From: Actinomycetes bacterium
GTDB lineage: Bacteria > Actinomycetota > Acidimicrobiia > Acidimicrobiales > Palsa-688
Direction: 5' to 3'
Assembly (NCBI GenBank): GCA_021846485.1
Contig: JAJZWW010000260.1
Coordinates: 1 to 5,133 of the forward strand
DNA length: 5,133 nucleotides
The translations under genes were made by a program, and so were the position numbers. This document shows, piece after piece, positions 1 through 4,716 of the stretch. How positions within the stretch are numbered: position 1 is the first letter of the stretch; each line of letters opens with the position of its first letter. The notes beneath the pieces are model-generated. The model had not been told where the DNA came from, ran no database searches, and saw nothing but the letters and a program-made list of their open reading frames with translations.

Positions 1-1
1 G

Positions 2-298
2 GGCGTCGTCTACGACCGCACCCCGTACTTCTTCTCCGACCAGTACGACCTCGGTATGGAGTACCGGGGCTGGGTGCCGGGCTTCGACCAGGTGGTCTTC
101 AGAGGTGATCCCGCCGGCGGGGAGTTCCTCTGCCTCTGGCTTCGCCACGGCAAGGTCACCGCGGCGATGAACGCCAACGTCTGGGACGCCGGCGACGCCA
201 TCGAGGCGGTCCTCCGAGCGAACCGGCCGATCGACACTTCGCGCCTCGCCGATCCGGGCGTGGACCTCGCCGGGCTCGCCGGCCCACCGGGCGCCTGA
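2..298 (+). CDS. FAD-dependent ferredoxin reductase-type oxidoreductase, C-terminal part
   Basis: This is the 3' end of a gene that begins before the window; 98 codons are present in frame 2, ending at TGA 296-298. The motif PYFFSDQYDLGMEYRG is the hallmark of the C-terminal domain (Reductase_C) of NAD(P)H:ferredoxin reductases of the BphA4/rubredoxin-reductase type. These flavoproteins move electrons from NAD(P)H through FAD to a small iron-sulfur partner that serves, for example, a dioxygenase or P450. The segment FLCLWLRHGKVTAAMNANVWD is the usual beta-strand and helix run of that domain. It ends in a Pro/Gly/Ala-rich tail typical of the family. The FAD- and NAD-binding domains lie outside the window, so the partner and substrate cannot be deduced. 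The gene converges on the pseudo-ClpP gene, with only 7 bases between the stop codons and no obvious terminator hairpin there. Confidence 0.88.
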   Translation, partial: GVVYDRTPYFFSDQYDLGMEYRGWVPGFDQVVFRGDPAGGEFLCLWLRHGKVTAAMNANVWDAGDAIEAVLRANRPIDTSRLADPGVDLAGLAGPPGA

Positions 299-305
299 GG
301 CGGGA

Positions 306-947
306 TCAGCGGCGGGGGCCGAAGCCGAGCGGCGGCCGGGGAGGCGAGCCACCCCGACCGGCGGCGCCCGGCGTCCACGGACCGTCGACGATGCCGTATG
401 ACTGCGCCTGTTCGGCGTCGAGCCACCGCCCGGAGGCCAGGTCGGCTTCGACGTGCTCGACCGGTCGAGCAGTCGAGCGAGCCAGCTCGGCAGCCAGGCG
501 GGCGGACTGCGAGGCGTGGTGAGCCGCCCAGGAGGCGAGCTCCCCGGCTCGCCCGTGGACCGACACCTCCGGCTCGGCCAGGCAGAAACGGGCGTGGGGA
601 GCGGCCAGGCGGCGGCGCCCGGCGGCTACGACGGCTACTGCGGTGCCCTCGGCTCGACCGACGCACACCGTGTCGACGGGCACGCCGAGCAGCGCGATGG
701 TGTCGAGGACGCCGAACGCCGCGTGTACTGGCCCGCCGGGGCTGTCGACGTACAGGGTCACCGCCTCCTCGCCAGCGCCGTCGAGGTACATCAAGCGGGC
801 GGCGAGGTCACCGCCAGCCGCCTCGTCGAGCGGACCCCGGAGCTGCACCACCCGCAGGGCGAATAGGGCGTCTGCCGGGCGCAGCACCCCCGGATGCTCG
901 CCGCCGACCGGCTCCTGGCCGGGCACTCCCGTCCCGCCGGGGCTCAC
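306..947 (-). CDS. ClpP-fold pseudo-protease (catalytic triad lost)
   Basis: The 213-residue product aligns over its length with the neighbouring active ClpP. Shared landmarks are VTLYVDSPGG (residues 63-72, oxyanion/substrate strand), DTVCVG (92-97) and AEQAQSYGIVD (178-188, matching AAEAKAYGLID). All three triad positions are changed. The nucleophile-elbow serine (MGMSAAA in the neighbour) is G101 within GRAEGTAVA, with no serine anywhere in that segment; the histidine (MIHQ) is A124 (CLAE); the aspartate (DIDRD) is G173 (DLASG). The N-terminus also lacks the RGxRxFDIYSxLL axial-gate segment of true ClpP. The C-terminus adds about 25 Gly/Pro/Arg-rich residues. Start is GTG 947-945, overlapping the XRE stop as GTGA; GGAGGA (959-954) inside the XRE gene is a good Shine-Dalgarno, so the two are likely translationally coupled. 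The likely role, by analogy with inactive ClpR subunits of cyanobacteria and plastids, is a structural or regulatory partner in a mixed Clp ring. That role is inferred. T102 as a substitute nucleophile is possible but would still lack the His and Asp. Confidence 0.87.
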   Translation of the reverse strand: MSPGGTGVPGQEPVGGEHPGVLRPADALFALRVVQLRGPLDEAAGGDLAARLMYLDGAGEEAVTLYVDSPGGPVHAAFGVLDTIALLGVPVDTVCVGRAEGTAVAVVAAGRRRLAAPHARFCLAEPEVSVHGRAGELASWAAHHASQSARLAAELARSTARPVEHVEADLASGRWLDAEQAQSYGIVDGPWTPGAAGRGGSPPRPPLGFGPRR

Positions 948-1255
948 CGCTGCTCCTCCAGCCGCCAGTCGAGAACCTGGCCGAGGGCCGCGGCGTAACG
1001 CTCGAGGGTCGACAGGCGCAGGTCCGCGGCCCCCGACTCGATCCGCGCGACCGCCGACTGCGAGGTACCCATCCGGGCCGCCACCTCGGTCTGGGAAAGG
1101 CCGAGCTCCACACGCCGGTTGGCCAGGGTCTCGGCCAGCTGTCGCCGGCGCCGGGCCATCGCGCCGATGCCTGGGAAGACCGGCTCGTGACGTCGCTCGC
1201 TCACCTCGGGAGTGCCCCCCAGACCGGGCTCTTCATCTCGTCCGTAGGATACCAT
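944..1255 (-). CDS. XRE-family helix-turn-helix regulator
   Basis: The product is a small DNA-binding protein of up to 103 residues. The HTH_XRE fold lies at about residues 38-95: LAETLANRRVELGLSQTEVA, then ARMGTSQSAVARIESG with the recognition helix around TSQSAVARIE (64-73), and LSTLERYAAALG as the closing helices. There is no ligand or dimerisation domain beyond it, apart from the tail DWRLEEQR. In Streptomyces, XRE-type PopR and ClgR control clp protease genes and are themselves Clp substrates; position and fold make a comparable local regulator plausible. The C-terminus (LEEQR) lacks the Ala-Ala tail associated with ClgR/PopR degradation. The start is uncertain. ATG 1255 is the longest but has no Shine-Dalgarno; GTG 1204 and ATG 1159 (MARRRRQL, directly before the HTH) are alternatives, and residues 1-32 look weakly conserved in style. 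The gene is first in an operon with the pseudo-ClpP and divergent from the active clpP. Confidence 0.88.
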   Translation of the reverse strand: MVSYGRDEEPGLGGTPEVSERRHEPVFPGIGAMARRRRQLAETLANRRVELGLSQTEVAARMGTSQSAVARIESGAADLRLSTLERYAAALGQVLDWRLEEQR

Positions 1256-1290
1256 AGCTGAGATAGCCCGCTGATCGAGAGAGGCCGCCC
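1240..1290. promoter_or_regulatory. Divergent control region between XRE and clpP genes
   Basis: On the plus strand TAGGAT (1245-1250) and TACCAT (1250-1255) both fit the actinobacterial -10 pattern TANNNT. The second would start transcription near 1261-1262 and give a leader of about 30 bases with the ribosome site GAGAGAGG (1277-1284), six bases before the GTG start of clpP. On the minus strand TATGGT (1255-1250) and TATCCT (1251-1246) overlap the same bases; if used, they would place the XRE start downstream of ATG 1255. No convincing -35 box is visible for either direction. A direct repeat ATAGC-N4-ATAGC (1254-1258 and 1263-1267, 9-base period) could be an operator for the XRE protein. 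The Streptomyces PopR palindrome as I recall it (TCTGCC-N3-GGCAGA) is not present. Confidence 0.4.
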
Positions 1291-1890
1291 GTGACCCTGG
1301 TACCCACCGTTGTCGACCAGTCCACCCGGGGTGACCGGGCCTTCGACATCTACTCGCTCCTGCTGCGCGAACGGATCGTGTTCCTCGGCCAGGAGGTCGA
1401 CGACCAGATCGCCAACCTGCTCGTGGCCGAGATCCTCTACCTCGACGCCCAGGCCCCGAGCCAGGACATCTCCCTCTACATCAACTCCCCCGGCGGGTTG
1501 GGCTACGCCGCCATGGCGATCTACGACGCGATGCAACACGTGCGCTCGGAGGTCGCGACGGTGTGCGTGGGGATGGGCATGTCGGCCGCGGCCATGATCC
1601 TCTGCGGCGGGGCGGCGGGCAAGCGCTACGCCACGCCCAACGCCAAGATCATGATCCACCAGGGATCGGCGGGGACCAGGGGGGCGCCGCGGGACATGGA
1701 GATCCACCTCCGGGAGGTGCTGGCCACCACCCGGCGGATGTCGGAGATCATCAGCTACCACTCGAGCCAGCCGCTCGAGCGGGTGGAACACGACATCGAC
1801 CGGGATTTCTACCTCACCGCCGCGGAGGCCAAGGCCTACGGGCTGATCGACGAGGTGATCGCCCCCCAGCGAGGCCTCGGGCCGAGATGA
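1291..1890 (+). CDS. clpP: ATP-dependent Clp protease proteolytic subunit ClpP
   Basis: The 199-residue protein is the usual length for ClpP, the serine peptidase that forms two stacked seven-subunit rings and degrades proteins fed by ClpX or ClpC in the cytoplasm. The axial-gate segment RGDRAFDIYSLLL (13-25) is intact and closely resembles E. coli ClpP. The oxyanion strand is INSPGG (64-69). The triad is complete by alignment: S98 in GMGMSAAAM, H123 in MIHQ, D172 in DIDRDF. Two places differ from typical ClpP: after NSPGG the sequence is LGYAA rather than the usual SVTAG/VITAG type, and after MIHQ it is GSAGTRG rather than PLGGYQG. These lie near the substrate groove and the handle. The start is GTG 1291, with GAGAGAGG six bases upstream. 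The gene is divergent from the XRE/pseudo-ClpP operon, so it resembles the accessory ClpP3/ClpP4-type loci of actinomycetes rather than the housekeeping clpP1-clpP2-clpX locus; that assignment is inferred. Confidence 0.95.
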   Translation: MTLVPTVVDQSTRGDRAFDIYSLLLRERIVFLGQEVDDQIANLLVAEILYLDAQAPSQDISLYINSPGGLGYAAMAIYDAMQHVRSEVATVCVGMGMSAAAMILCGGAAGKRYATPNAKIMIHQGSAGTRGAPRDMEIHLREVLATTRRMSEIISYHSSQPLERVEHDIDRDFYLTAAEAKAYGLIDEVIAPQRGLGPR

Positions 1891-2517
1891 CCTCCCCGCC
1901 GGCCCGACAGGCAGCCCGCCCAGGCCACCAGCGGGGCCTGGTCGAGGTGCTCAGCCTGGCGGCGCAGGCCAGCGACCCGCTCGGCCAACGATCCGTGCTC
2001 GCCGAACCGAGCCGAATCGGTCGGCCGCCCGTGCCGGCGCCCCCGGCCACCTGCGCGGCCCCGAGCGGACGCCGACCCCGGCAAGAACGGCGACGATGCC
2101 TGAAGCGCTGGCCCTGGCGCCGGCACCGCCCCGGCCTACGCGCTCGGCATCGAGACCACCGGGCTCCCGGCCGGGTCACCACGATCGCCCCGTACTCTCC
2201 GGAAGTCTCAGCCGTAGTCGTGGTCGCCACTTAGCAGCTCGCAGAGCCGCTCCCCCGTCGGCTGAGCGTCGGGACATTTTGGGACGTCTCGGGACTTCTC
2301 AGGGACGTTTCGGGCAGCATGGCTACCGGCCGGCCTTTCCGCCAGCAGACGACCACTTCGACGCCAGTCCGCGGGCCATGCTGGGCGCCCCTTCGCCTTC
2401 ACGCCGGCTTGCGACAGCTTCTGAGCGGTCCGGGAGCGTGGCCCCACTCGGTCGGCCACATCGGCCAGTTCCCGGGACCAGAGGCACGGGAATGGCGAGA
2501 GGGACTAATCTGGCGAA
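1891..2517. other. 627-base stretch without a convincing gene
   Basis: Open frames exist on both strands here, but none has a recognisable domain, a good start signal and normal amino-acid composition together. The plus-strand frame that starts at the ATGA overlapping the clpP stop (ATG 1887) gives an Arg/Pro-rich product typical of an off-frame reading. On the minus strand a frame near 1900-2030 (containing LAERVAGLRRQAEHLD) and one near 2208-2310 (containing PTGERLCELLSGDHDYG) look somewhat more protein-like but are short and broken. They may be decayed remnants of genes or of a mobile element. The stretch also holds the GGGAC repeat cluster and, at its right edge, the DUF1348 promoter. Confidence 0.6.
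2271..2314. repeat. Four phased GGGAC repeats (iteron-like)
   Basis: Four copies of a roughly 10-base unit, GGGAC followed by a T-rich half (ATTTT, GTCTC, TTCTC, GTTTC), start at 2271, 2281, 2291 and 2302, followed by a further GGG at 2312. The spacing of 10, 10 and 11 bases puts every GGGAC on the same face of the helix. This is the layout expected for cooperative binding of a protein, such as a transposase, replication initiator, resolvase or multimeric regulator. The unit is far too short for a CRISPR array. No recombinase or initiator gene is recognisable nearby. Confidence 0.7.
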
Positions 2518-2520
2518 GTG
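2506..2520 (+). promoter_or_regulatory. Probable leaderless promoter of the DUF1348 gene
   Basis: TAATCT (2506-2511) is a good -10 box. It is followed by six bases (GGCGAA) and then the GTG start codon at 2518, so the expected transcription start coincides with the first base of the codon. No Shine-Dalgarno lies at a workable distance; GAGAGGGAC (2497-2505) is 12 bases away and overlaps the promoter. The -35 region is unremarkable. Confidence 0.5.
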
Positions 2521-2979
2521 ACCGAACCGCGCCCGCCCTTGCCCCCCTTCGACGAGAAGACCGCTCTTCAGAAGGTCCGCAGCGCCGAGGATGCCTGGAA
2601 CAGCTGCGATCCCGAGCGGGTCGCGCTCGCCTACAGCGAGGGATCGGTGTGGCGCAACCGGGACACCTTCGTCACCGGACGGGCGGAGATCATCGAGTTC
2701 TTGCGCCAAAAATGGGAGCGCGAGCTCGATTACGCACTGCGCAAGGACCTCTGGGCGTTCAATGGCGACCGGATTGCCGTGCGGTTCCAATACGAGAGCC
2801 ACGACCGGGACGGTCAGTGGTGGCGCAGCTACGGCAACGAGATGTGGGAGTTCGACGCAGACGGCCTGATGCGGCGCCGGGAGGCGAGCATCAACGACGT
2901 CCGCATCGACCGCTCCGAGCGGCGCATCTTCGGCCCCCGACCCGCCGGCGAGCAGGATCGAGGACTGCCCCTGCGCTGA
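2518..2979 (+). CDS. DUF1348 / NTF2-like (SnoaL-fold) protein
   Basis: The 153-residue product matches the DUF1348 family, a branch of the NTF2-like alpha+beta barrel superfamily, from end to end. Recognisable blocks are the opening PPLPPFDEKTAL (6-17), AEDAWNSCDPERVALAYSE (23-41), VWRNRDTFVTGRAEI (44-58), FLRQKWERELDY (61-72), LWAFNGDRIAVRFQYE (78-93), WWRSYGNEMWEFDADGLM (101-118) and RREASINDVRI (119-130). The biochemical role of the family is not established. The fold forms a small-molecule pocket, and relatives include polyketide cyclases and ketosteroid isomerases, but no catalytic residue can be named here. The protein is probably soluble and cytoplasmic, with no signal peptide or membrane segment. 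The GTG start is supported by the family's N-terminal pattern and by the -10 box six bases upstream. The gene stands alone, convergent with the zinc-knuckle gene downstream. Confidence 0.92.
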   Translation: MTEPRPPLPPFDEKTALQKVRSAEDAWNSCDPERVALAYSEGSVWRNRDTFVTGRAEIIEFLRQKWERELDYALRKDLWAFNGDRIAVRFQYESHDRDGQWWRSYGNEMWEFDADGLMRRREASINDVRIDRSERRIFGPRPAGEQDRGLPLR

Positions 2980-3000
2980 AGCCTGGAAGCGCAAGCATGC

Positions 3001-3036
3001 TACCCGGAGGCCCGCTACTACCCGGAGGCCCGCTAC
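3001..3036. repeat. Exact 18-bp tandem duplication
   Basis: The unit TACCCGGAGGCCCGCTAC occurs twice back to back (3001-3018 and 3019-3036) with no mismatch. It lies between the convergent DUF1348 and zinc-knuckle genes. The last copy supplies the stop codon (TAG, 3035-3033) of the minus-strand gene. The exact copy number of two suggests a recent slippage event. No strong hairpin with a T-run, as in a classical terminator, is formed here. Confidence 0.9.
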
Positions 3037-3254
3037 CCGGCAGGCGGAGTGGACCCCCCGGCCAGGCGGCACTCGGGGCGGTGCCCGTCGGCCTTGACCG
3101 CCCCACAGTCGGGGCACACGAGATGCGCCCAGCAAGCGGGGTCCCCGCCGCCGGGTCCACCCGCCTCGCTCGGTCCGGCACCCACCAGGCCCCCTCGGGC
3201 TCGACCCGGGCGCTCGGAGACCTCCGCCACCCCCTCCGGTTCCTGACGCTCCAT
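3033..3254 (-). CDS. Small zinc-knuckle protein (CxxC...HxxxC), function unknown
   Basis: The predicted protein has 73 residues. Residues 1-40 are Gly/Pro-rich and probably flexible. The rest forms a compact metal-binding motif, CWAHLVCPDCGAVKADGHRP followed by EC. Candidate zinc ligands are C47, C50, H58 and C62, with C41 a possible fifth ligand. I do not recognise a named family; similar short CPxCG proteins are common as uncharacterised genes in high-GC actinobacteria. ATG 3254 is supported by TACACT six bases upstream, which implies a leaderless mRNA, and there is no Shine-Dalgarno. It lies downstream of the EamA gene on the same strand, but a strong hairpin and its own promoter separate the two. 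The amino-acid composition of the first 40 residues is not distinctive, so the coding call rests mainly on the Cys/His motif and the promoter. Confidence 0.62.
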   Translation of the reverse strand: MERQEPEGVAEVSERPGRARGGLVGAGPSEAGGPGGGDPACWAHLVCPDCGAVKADGHRPECRLAGGSTPPAG

Positions 3255-3266
3255 AGATCAAGTGTA
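3252..3266 (-). promoter_or_regulatory. Probable leaderless promoter of the zinc-knuckle gene
   Basis: On the minus strand TACACT (3266-3261) fits the -10 consensus. It is followed by six bases (TGATCT) and the ATG start (3254-3252). This matches the spacing seen at the DUF1348 gene. The -35 region is weak. Confidence 0.5.
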
Positions 3267-3296
3267 CGCCCGAAGAACACGCCTCCACGGGCTGCA

Positions 3297-3340
3297 CGGC
3301 CCCGGTCCCGACCGGCCCTGCGAGCCCCGGACCGGGGTCG
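3297..3340 (-). terminator. Strong hairpin downstream of the EamA gene
   Basis: CGGCCCCGGTCC (3297-3308) pairs with GGACCGGGGTCG (3329-3340), giving 12 base pairs including one G-T, with a 20-base loop. It begins 16 bases after the transporter's stop codon in the direction of its transcription. There is no U-run after it, as is common for actinobacterial terminators. It could also act as an mRNA-stabilising 3' hairpin. A repeat of ACCGGGGTC (3331-3339 and 3350-3358) runs from the stem into the end of the gene. Confidence 0.55.
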
Positions 3341-3356
3341 CCGATCGCGACCGGGG

Positions 3357-4256
3357 TCAGCCGGAGACCACCAGCGCCACGCCGCAGGCGACGACGGCGG
3401 CCGCGGCAACCCTCTTGCCGCCCGATCCCTCCCGGAGCAGGACCGTGCCCATCAGGGCCGCCACCACGACGCTCGTCTCCCGCAGCGCCGACACCGTGGC
3501 CAGCGCGGCGCGCGTCTGGGCCCAGAGCACGAGCGAGTACGCGGTGACCGACAGCAGGCCTCCGGCGACCCCGAAAGCCCAGGCGCGGCGGCCGGCGAGC
3601 AGTAGCGAGCGGCCACGCCGGATCCCCACACCGGCGGCCACGACCAGGCTCTCGACGAGGAACAGCGCCCCGGCGTACCCGAGGGGGCTGGCGGAGCGGC
3701 GCACGCCCAGGCCGTCCACGACGCTGTAACCGGCGATGGCCACGCCGGTCGCTAGAGCCAGGCCGACGGCGCGGCGGTCCCGCAGCGACCGGCCTCCGCG
3801 GATCCACACCAGGCTCGTCAGGCCGCCGGCGACCACGCCCACGCCCACGATCTGCGCAAGGTCGAGGGTCTCGCCGGTGAGCACTGCGGCGGCTCCGGCA
3901 ACGAGCAGCGGGGCTATCCCCCGGGCCAGCGGGTAGACCCGGCTCAGCTCGCCGAAGCGGTAGGAGTTGAGCAGCGTGACGTTGTAGCCGACGTGGATGG
4001 CCGCCGAGACGGCCAGGTACGGCCAGCTGGCCCGGGCGGGGCCCCCCACGACCACCAGCACGAGGGCGCCCCACAGCGCGGCGGTGATCGCGATCACCCC
4101 GAAGCCGACGACCTGGTCCTTGGTCGCCTTCGCGAGGACGTTCCAGCTGGCGTGCAGGAACGAGGCGGCAAGGACGGCCACCACGACGACGGTCCCCGGG
4201 TTCGCCGTCAGCGTGGCGAGCGTCGGCTCGCCGGCGGGGACCGCTGCAAGGCCCAC
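3357..4256 (-). CDS. DMT-superfamily transporter, EamA type
   Basis: This is an integral membrane protein of up to 299 residues with about ten hydrophobic helices (roughly 22-42, 49-71, 78-96, 107-127, 134-151, 164-184, 191-212, 225-246, 252-274, 282-298). They are arranged as two EamA repeats (about 24-151 and 164-298), the standard drug/metabolite transporter layout. Typical motifs are FLHASWNVLAK at the first helix, SRVYPLARGIAPLLVA at the fourth, and ALRETSVVVAALMGTVLLRE at the ninth. The family exports or takes up small metabolites; the substrate cannot be predicted. Start GTG 4256 is the only one available upstream, because an in-frame TAG lies at 4283-4281, but its Shine-Dalgarno is poor. 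GTG 4184, preceded by CGGGGA eight bases upstream, would begin the protein directly at the first helix as in many relatives (about 275 residues) and may be the real start. The gene is followed by a strong hairpin and appears monocistronic. Confidence 0.9.
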   Translation of the reverse strand: MGLAAVPAGEPTLATLTANPGTVVVVAVLAASFLHASWNVLAKATKDQVVGFGVIAITAALWGALVLVVVGGPARASWPYLAVSAAIHVGYNVTLLNSYRFGELSRVYPLARGIAPLLVAGAAAVLTGETLDLAQIVGVGVVAGGLTSLVWIRGGRSLRDRRAVGLALATGVAIAGYSVVDGLGVRRSASPLGYAGALFLVESLVVAAGVGIRRGRSLLLAGRRAWAFGVAGGLLSVTAYSLVLWAQTRAALATVSALRETSVVVAALMGTVLLREGSGGKRVAAAAVVACGVALVVSG

Positions 4257-4501
4257 GGCGGGTCGCCCGCTACCTGGGAGCTACCGGCGCACGGGCAGGA
4301 TCCCTCGGGGTCCCGGATCGGGGCATACCCGACGATCGCGCAGTAGGAGTCGTGACCGAAGGCTAGCCGTAGCGAGCGAGCCTCATACCGCCGAGAGGCG
4401 CGTTCCACCAGAGGCCGCCGCAACCTTTTCGAGGTCCCAGCCCGGGTCCGTCTCCAATCAAGGGGTGTCGACAAGAGGTCTCTCGCCGGCTGTAGAGCCA
4501 C
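4208..4501 (-). CDS. Doubtful small open frame upstream of the transporter
   Basis: Up to 97 codons are open on the minus strand. The part around 4400-4240, reading FGHDSYCAIVGYAPIRDPEG and then SCPCAGS, has G/C-rich third positions and a balanced composition with three cysteines, so it looks more coding-like than its surroundings. The upstream part is Arg-rich and looks off-frame, and I see no convincing start signal. The frame overlaps the longest reading of the EamA gene by 49 bases but would end before the alternative transporter start at GTG 4184. I recognise no family. It may be a real small cysteine-containing protein, a decayed gene end, or chance. Confidence 0.2.
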   Translation of the reverse strand: MALQPARDLLSTPLDWRRTRAGTSKRLRRPLVERASRRYEARSLRLAFGHDSYCAIVGYAPIRDPEGSCPCAGSSQVAGDPPWALQRSPPASRRSPR

Positions 4502-4511
4502 AAAAGTGGCT
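4496..4511. other. Small perfect stem-loop
   Basis: AGCCAC (4496-4501), loop AAAA, GTGGCT (4506-4511). It is a 6-bp perfect stem in a region without a gene. There is no T-run, so its role is unclear. Confidence 0.45.
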
Positions 4512-4535
4512 GGTCACGAGTACGAACCTGGAGCG

Positions 4536-4552
4536 GCCGGTGCCTCACCGGC
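4536..4552. other. GC-rich perfect stem-loop
   Basis: GCCGGTG (4536-4542), loop CCT, CACCGGC (4546-4552). It is a 7-bp perfect stem with a tight loop, 25 bases after the previous hairpin. It may be a terminator-like or RNA structural element; no T-run follows. Confidence 0.5.
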
Positions 4553-4561
4553 ATGTTACGC

Positions 4562-4574
4562 TTTCCGCCGGAAA
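4562..4574. promoter_or_regulatory. Palindrome TTTCCG-C-CGGAAA
   Basis: The dyad is perfect around a single central base and has the size of a typical small repressor operator. It lies about 290 bases before the hydroquinone-reductase start, with a TTGACC box (4576-4581) directly beside it but no matching -10 at normal spacing. Function is unproven. Confidence 0.3.
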
Positions 4575-4716
4575 CTTGACCTGACCGTGAACTTCGCGCG
4601 GGGCAAGGGGCTCTAGGCTAGCGGCCGCCGCGACCACGAGGATCACCCGCAGAGGAGAAACTCGGTAGGAATGTTTCGCCCCCAAACCCTGAGGTGAGGG
4701 CGGGTGAGGAAGTTCG

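Noticed and set aside
398..1261. Long plus-strand frames opposite the XRE and pseudo-ClpP genes
   Set aside because: They are Arg/Pro-rich antisense shadows of two genes with clear domains.
2271..2314. GGGAC repeats as a CRISPR array
   Set aside because: Units of about 10 bases without unique spacers and without cas genes do not fit a CRISPR array.
2319..3605. A 428-codon plus-strand open frame
   Set aside because: It overlaps DUF1348 in a different frame and crosses the zinc-knuckle and EamA genes; its composition is typical of an off-frame reading.
2323..4074. A 583-codon open frame on the minus strand
   Set aside because: It runs antisense to DUF1348 and across EamA in another frame, is extremely Arg/Gly/Pro-rich and has no domain. 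It is a product of high GC content.
4617..4628. GCTAGCGGCCGC, adjacent NheI and NotI sites resembling a vector polylinker
   Set aside because: Such sites occur by chance in high-GC DNA, and no other vector sequence flanks them.
4635..4650. CACGAGGATCACCCG, resembling the MS2 coat-protein hairpin
   Set aside because: The stem does not pair as required and there is no phage context.
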